Source: Hydrocarboniphaga sp965279055 | GTDB taxonomy: Bacteria; Pseudomonadota; Gammaproteobacteria; Nevskiales; Nevskiaceae | Assembly (NCBI RefSeq): GCF_965279055.1 | Contig: NZ_OZ257125.1 | Span: 682,001 to 746,000, forward strand | Direction of reading: 5' to 3' | DNA: 64,000 nucleotides | Shown: positions 60,674-64,000 of the stretch, piece by piece | Position numbering within the stretch: the stretch's first letter is position 1 | Layout: the number at the start of each line of letters is the position of its first letter | Notes under the pieces: model-generated | Database searches by the model: none | Seen by the model: only the letters and a program-made list of their open reading frames with translations | Told to the model about the DNA's origin: nothing | Translations under genes and position numbers: made by a program

Positions 60674-61468
60674 TCAGGCAGCGGAAATACCGCCGTTGAC
60701 ACTGATGGTCTGGCCGGTGAGTTTCGAAGCGCCGGGGCCGCTGAGGAATACCAGCAGCGAGGCCAGATCCTCAGGCGTGCAGACGCCGAGATCCGCCAGC
60801 GCGGCCACGCGCTCGAACAGCTTGGCACTGAAGCCTTCCTTCTGTACGCGCGCCGCCGTCGGCGTGCCTTCGATCAAGGACGGCGTGATGGCGTTGACGC
60901 GAATGCCGTGGCGCTTGGCTTCCATCGCCAGCGTCCGCGAGAACACGACGATGCCGGCCATGCCGGCGCCCAGGATGGTTTCGCCTGGCGTCGGCACCTT
61001 GGCCGCGTCGGATGCCATGTTCAGGATCACGCCGCCGCCGCGTTCGCGCATCGGCTCCAGTACCAGCCGGCTCATCAGCATCGGCGCGAGCATCGTCGCG
61101 AGCAGGATCGGCTCGATATCTTCCAGTGCGATTTTCTGCAGCGGCTCCGGCGTGTACAGACCGATCGTCGAGTTGATCAGCACGTCGATGCTGCCGAGCT
61201 TGCTCTTGGCTTCATCTACCGCGCGGGCCGCCTGATCGATCTTGCTGGCGTCCGCTGCAACGAACACCACGTTGGCTTCCGGTGCTCGCGCCAGCACGAC
61301 CCTGCGCGCGACGTCGCCACGCTCGGCGTTGCGGCCGAGCAGCGCGATGCGCCGCACGCCTGCATCGACCAACTGCAGCGCGGTCGCCAGGCCCACGCCC
61401 GAGGTTCCACCAGCGATAACCACCGAGCTATCGCTGTAGGAGCGGACGATGATCGACTTGTCGGACAT
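60674..61468 (-). CDS. Short-chain dehydrogenase-like protein without catalytic Tyr/Lys
   Basis: The 264-residue protein keeps the SDR fold: AGGTSGVG at the cofactor site, LGSIDVLINS, NMASDAAKV, and the C-terminal LTGQTISVNGG. Where BadH and other SDRs have YxxxK, this protein has Leu166 and Met170 (GETILGAGM), so both catalytic residues are missing while the nearby Ser is kept. It is probably not a normal dehydrogenase and may be a cofactor-binding scaffold or use other chemistry. It diverges from the aldehyde dehydrogenase gene. Confidence 0.85.
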   Translation of the reverse strand: MSDKSIIVRSYSDSSVVIAGGTSGVGLATALQLVDAGVRRIALLGRNAERGDVARRVVLARAPEANVVFVAADASKIDQAARAVDEAKSKLGSIDVLINSTIGLYTPEPLQKIALEDIEPILLATMLAPMLMSRLVLEPMRERGGGVILNMASDAAKVPTPGETILGAGMAGIVVFSRTLAMEAKRHGIRVNAITPSLIEGTPTAARVQKEGFSAKLFERVAALADLGVCTPEDLASLLVFLSGPGASKLTGQTISVNGGISAA

Positions 61469-61556
61469 GCTGTTTTCTCTCCTCGAGATGGTATTTGCCG
61501 CGACGATCGGGCGCGGCTTGGGTGCGATCCGTTGCGCGACGAATTATGCGCGGGCA

Positions 61557-61587
61557 TTGACCGCAGCGGATTAGGCTAACTAGTATG
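61557..61587 (+). promoter_or_regulatory. Candidate promoter/operator of the second aldehyde dehydrogenase
   Basis: TTGACC (61557-61562) and TAGTAT (61581-61586) are separated by 18 bases, a reasonable sigma-70 promoter. The -10 overlaps ACTAGTATG (61579-61587), the same nonamer found twice before the acyl-CoA dehydrogenase gene at 30809. Confidence 0.5.
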
Positions 61588-61678
61588 GCACAATACATTC
61601 ATGGCACGGCGCCCTAGAAGCCCCGGCCGAAAAAGACTGTAGATCCCGATAAAAGCTTCACGGCGGAGGAGCCGAAAC

Positions 61679-63124
61679 ATGACTCAGCACCACGAATCTC
61701 TGTTCATCGATGGCAAGTGGGCCAGGCCGGCCTCGTCGCGGCGAATCGAAGTGATCAGCGCGACCACCGAGGAGGTCATCGGCAGCGTTCCTGAAGCCAG
61801 CAACGCGGACGTCGATGCGGCCGTCGCCGCAGCGCGTCGCGCTTTCGATGGCGGCTGGTCGCAGACATCGCCGGCCGACCGCGCCGCGAAGCTGAGTCGC
61901 TTCGCCGACGCGATGGAAAAGCGTGCCGATCGAATCACCCGTGCCGTCAGCATGCAGAACGGCATGCCGCTCGCATTGAGCCAGCAGTTCGAAGGAGGCT
62001 ACGGTGTCGCATTGGCGCGTTACTACGCAGGCTTGGCCGGCGCGATGCAGCAGGAAGAGCGACGCCCGTCACCGCTGGGCTTCGATACCCTGGTTCGCCG
62101 CGACCCGCTGGGCGTGGTGGCGGCGATCGTGCCGTGGAATTACCCGGTGGTGCTGGCGCTGACCAAGATCGCGCCGGCGCTCGCCGCAGGCTGCACGCTG
62201 GTAATCAAGCCATCGCCCGGCACGGTACTCGACAGCTTCATTCTCGCCGAGTGCGCAGAAGAAGCTGACCTGCCCGCCGGCGTGATCAATTGGGTGCCGG
62301 GTGGCCGCGAACTCGGCGCTTACCTGGTGTCGCATCCCGGCATCACCAAGGTGGCGTTCACCGGTTCGACCGCTGCCGGCCGATCGATCGCGCAGGTCTG
62401 CGGGAGTCTGTTGCGCCCGGTCAGCCTGGAACTGGGAGGCAAATCGGCGGCGATCATTCTCGAGGACGCGAAACTCGACGCGGTGATGCAGGGCCTGCAC
62501 TTCGCGGCACTGGCGAACAACGGCCAGACCTGCGCCGCCTGCACGCGAATTCTCGCGCCGAAAAGCCGCTACAAGGAGGTAGTCGATGCACTGGCAGCGA
62601 TGGCCTCGGGCCTGGTCGTCGGGGATCCGCTGGATTTGGCAACGCAGGTCGGTCCGCTGGCTTCGGCCGAGCATCGCGCCCGTGTCGAAGGCTACATCGC
62701 CAAGGGCAAAAGCGAAGCGCGTGTCGTCGCCGGCGGCGGCCGCCCGAAAAACCGCGCCGATCGTGGCTGGTTCGTCGAGCCGACGATATTTGCCGATGTC
62801 GATAATCGCGCTGCTATCGCGCAGCAGGAAATCTTCGGGCCGGTACTGGCCGTGATCCCCTATGGCGACGAAGACGACGCAGTGAAAATCGCCAACGACT
62901 CCGAGTTCGGACTCGGCGGCACGGTATGGTCCGGCGACAGCGAACGTGCGATCACGCTCGCTCGCCGGGTTTCCACCGGCACCATCGGCGTCAACGGCTA
63001 CGTCATCGACGTCAATGCCCCGTTCGGCGGCGTCAAATCGAGCGGTTTGGGCCGAGAATTCGGGCCCGAGGCTTTGGCTGGTTACCAGCAGCTGAAGTCG
63101 ATTTATCTGCCGGCCGGCGGCTGA
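61679..63124 (+). CDS. Aldehyde dehydrogenase
   Basis: The 481-residue enzyme has the Glu in LELGGKSA, the Cys in NNGQTCAACTRI and FTGSTAAGR, and is a paralogue of 52195-53643. GGAGGAG precedes the ATG. It would oxidise a cyclic or aromatic aldehyde to the acid. A strong terminator follows it, so it is probably transcribed alone. Confidence 0.92.
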   Translation: MTQHHESLFIDGKWARPASSRRIEVISATTEEVIGSVPEASNADVDAAVAAARRAFDGGWSQTSPADRAAKLSRFADAMEKRADRITRAVSMQNGMPLALSQQFEGGYGVALARYYAGLAGAMQQEERRPSPLGFDTLVRRDPLGVVAAIVPWNYPVVLALTKIAPALAAGCTLVIKPSPGTVLDSFILAECAEEADLPAGVINWVPGGRELGAYLVSHPGITKVAFTGSTAAGRSIAQVCGSLLRPVSLELGGKSAAIILEDAKLDAVMQGLHFAALANNGQTCAACTRILAPKSRYKEVVDALAAMASGLVVGDPLDLATQVGPLASAEHRARVEGYIAKGKSEARVVAGGGRPKNRADRGWFVEPTIFADVDNRAAIAQQEIFGPVLAVIPYGDEDDAVKIANDSEFGLGGTVWSGDSERAITLARRVSTGTIGVNGYVIDVNAPFGGVKSSGLGREFGPEALAGYQQLKSIYLPAGG

Positions 63125-63183
63125 TTCGTCCGGCCCTGATTGATGCACCGCGCCGCACGCGGCGTTGTCGATCCCTTCCTCTC

Positions 63184-63215
63184 GCTCCCCGACGGTTACC
63201 CTTCCGTCCGGGAGC
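63184..63215. repeat. Long imperfect hairpin before terminator
   Basis: GCTCCC-C-GACGG and CCGTC-C-GGGAGC pair around an 8-base loop with a single C-C mismatch. It lies just upstream of the intrinsic terminator and may protect the 3' end or strengthen termination. Confidence 0.5.
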
Positions 63216-63220
63216 CATTC

Positions 63221-63250
63221 AGCCCCTCGCCATCGGAGGGGCTTTTTTTT
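63221..63250 (+). terminator. Intrinsic terminator of the aldehyde dehydrogenase gene
   Basis: AGCCCCTC (63221-63228) pairs with GAGGGGCT (63236-63243) and is followed by a run of eight T residues. This is a textbook rho-independent terminator, about 100 bases after the stop. Confidence 0.92.
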
Positions 63251-63312
63251 ATGTGGGTATCGAGGCGCGAGCTGACCAATCGGCGCGCGCCGGCCGATCG
63301 ATCCGCTGCTGC

Positions 63313-64000
63313 TCAGACCGCAACGTTGACGACGGTCAGGAACTCGTAGGTACGAAACGCTTCCGTCAGTTGGTCCTTGATCGCAAGCCTGTCGCCGTCT
63401 CTCAAATGGACTGTGACCGTCACGCAGGGACGAAGGCCGTTCTCGTCGACCACGACGTCAACGCTGCCTCGCTCCGCAACCAGGCTACTGGCCAGGCTGC
63501 TGGCCACGCGACGCATCGAGTCATAACGCAGCGCGGGTTTGTTGATCTTGCCGACGGCTGTCATCGGCATGGCGGCTATGGCGATGATTTCCACCGGCAC
63601 CGCGGCGCGTTCCTGCACGTCGCGCTTGCACAGATCGATCAGCTCCTGCACCGACGGCGCGCTCACGCCTTCCTTGAACTGCACGTAGGCGATCGGCATC
63701 TCGCCCTTGGCAGCGTCGGGCCGGCCAATCGCAGCAGCAACCTGTACCGACGGATGGCAGACCAGCACTTCCTCGATCATTTTCGGATCGATGTTGTGGC
63801 CGCCACGGACGATCACATCCTTGGCGCGGCCGAACATCCAGATGTAGCCGTTCTCGTCGATCGTGCCGAGGTCACCGGTGTTGGCCCAGCGCCTGTCGTC
63901 CGACATGCCGGTGATGAAAAAATCCTTGTCGAGACGGCTGTCGACGTAGCCCATCGTCACGCCGGGGCCGCCGATCGCGAGCAGGCCGCGCTCGCCCGGC
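63313..64000 (-). CDS. Acyl-CoA synthetase, C-terminal part (5' end beyond window)
   Basis: The frame runs off the right edge and shows the C-terminal third of an ANL ligase: GPGVTMGYVDS, NTGDLGTIDENGYIWMFGRAKDVIVRGGHNI and the catalytic Lys in TAVGKINKPAL. About 65 residues follow the usual end of the family, with beta-strand-like text (VDVVVDENGLRPCVTVTVHL). The extension is typical of a longer ligase subgroup of about 600 or more residues. Together with the aldehyde dehydrogenase it could complete an acid-activation step. Confidence 0.85.
   Translation of the reverse strand, partial: PGERGLLAIGGPGVTMGYVDSRLDKDFFITGMSDDRRWANTGDLGTIDENGYIWMFGRAKDVIVRGGHNIDPKMIEEVLVCHPSVQVAAAIGRPDAAKGEMPIAYVQFKEGVSAPSVQELIDLCKRDVQERAAVPVEIIAIAAMPMTAVGKINKPALRYDSMRRVASSLASSLVAERGSVDVVVDENGLRPCVTVTVHLRDGDRLAIKDQLTEAFRTYEFLTVVNVAV

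Noticed and set aside
1..64000. Transposons, integrases, CRISPR arrays, tRNA or rRNA genes
   Set aside because: No transposase or integrase motif, no regularly spaced repeats and no recognisable tRNA or rRNA sequence were seen by reading. A tRNA scan would be decisive.

Overview
This is a GC-rich (roughly two-thirds G+C by eye), gene-dense bacterial chromosome segment with three AlkB/XylM-family membrane monooxygenases, TonB/FadL/OmpA outer-membrane proteins and many acyl-CoA enzymes. Together these point to a Gram-negative, aerobic, hydrocarbon-, terpene- or steroid-degrading proteobacterium. A gammaproteobacterium of the Nevskiales/Solimonadaceae type is my best guess, but it is an inference. 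I see no rRNA, tRNA, CRISPR array, transposase or complete prophage.

Layout. (1) 1-6532: a transport block (DUF1329 protein cut by the left edge, RND/MMPL permease, YCF48-like BNR protein, FadL/TodX-like channel). (2) 6533-15784: an alk-type module with alkB, a fused ferredoxin/flavin reductase, a GMC alcohol dehydrogenase, a convergent AlkS/MalT-like LuxR regulator and an AlkK-like acyl-CoA ligase. (3) 15860-18972: a lipoprotein, a decayed muramidase remnant, a Rap1a/Tai-like protein and a long gene-poor stretch. (4) 18973-25184: a GeoA/XylB-like alcohol dehydrogenase, an AveC-like membrane protein, MsrP, a frameshifted AraC gene, a DUF7064/7065-like ORF, a fused gene scar (phosphotransferase N-terminus joined to DUF3237), a limonene-epoxide-hydrolase-like protein and a lipoprotein. 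(5) 25189-33321: an alicyclic acyl-CoA beta-oxidation block centred on BadH and BadI homologues, with two acyl-CoA dehydrogenases transcribed divergently. (6) 33322-37763: a nuclease-like remnant, a large PEP-synthase/rifampin-phosphotransferase-like dikinase and its TetR neighbour. (7) 38196-47448: TonB receptor, OmpA protein with calcium-binding-type repeats, DUF7064/7065-like protein, MarR, cytochrome-oxidase subunit III and IV homologues without a catalytic subunit, a membrane protein, AraC and TetR. (8) 47531-56139: a colinear peripheral oxidation pathway (dienoyl-CoA reductase-like SDR, XylM-like monooxygenase, crotonase, acyl-CoA ligase, aldehyde and alcohol dehydrogenases) and a convergent third monooxygenase. 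(9) 56319-64000: a complete three-gene 2-hydroxyacyl-CoA dehydratase/benzoyl-CoA reductase-type system, a divergent TetR with two matching 19-bp operators, an SDR lacking its catalytic Tyr and Lys, a second aldehyde dehydrogenase and an acyl-CoA ligase cut by the right edge.

A coherent reading is that a methyl group or ring carbon is hydroxylated by a membrane monooxygenase, oxidised to the acid by the dehydrogenases, and activated to a CoA thioester. The ring would then be handled by an ATP-driven radical reductase/dehydratase plus reductase, hydratase and BadH/BadI-type steps before beta-oxidation. Oxygen-dependent activation coupled to a system normally seen in anaerobes is the most striking feature. 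The substrate cannot be read from the sequence.
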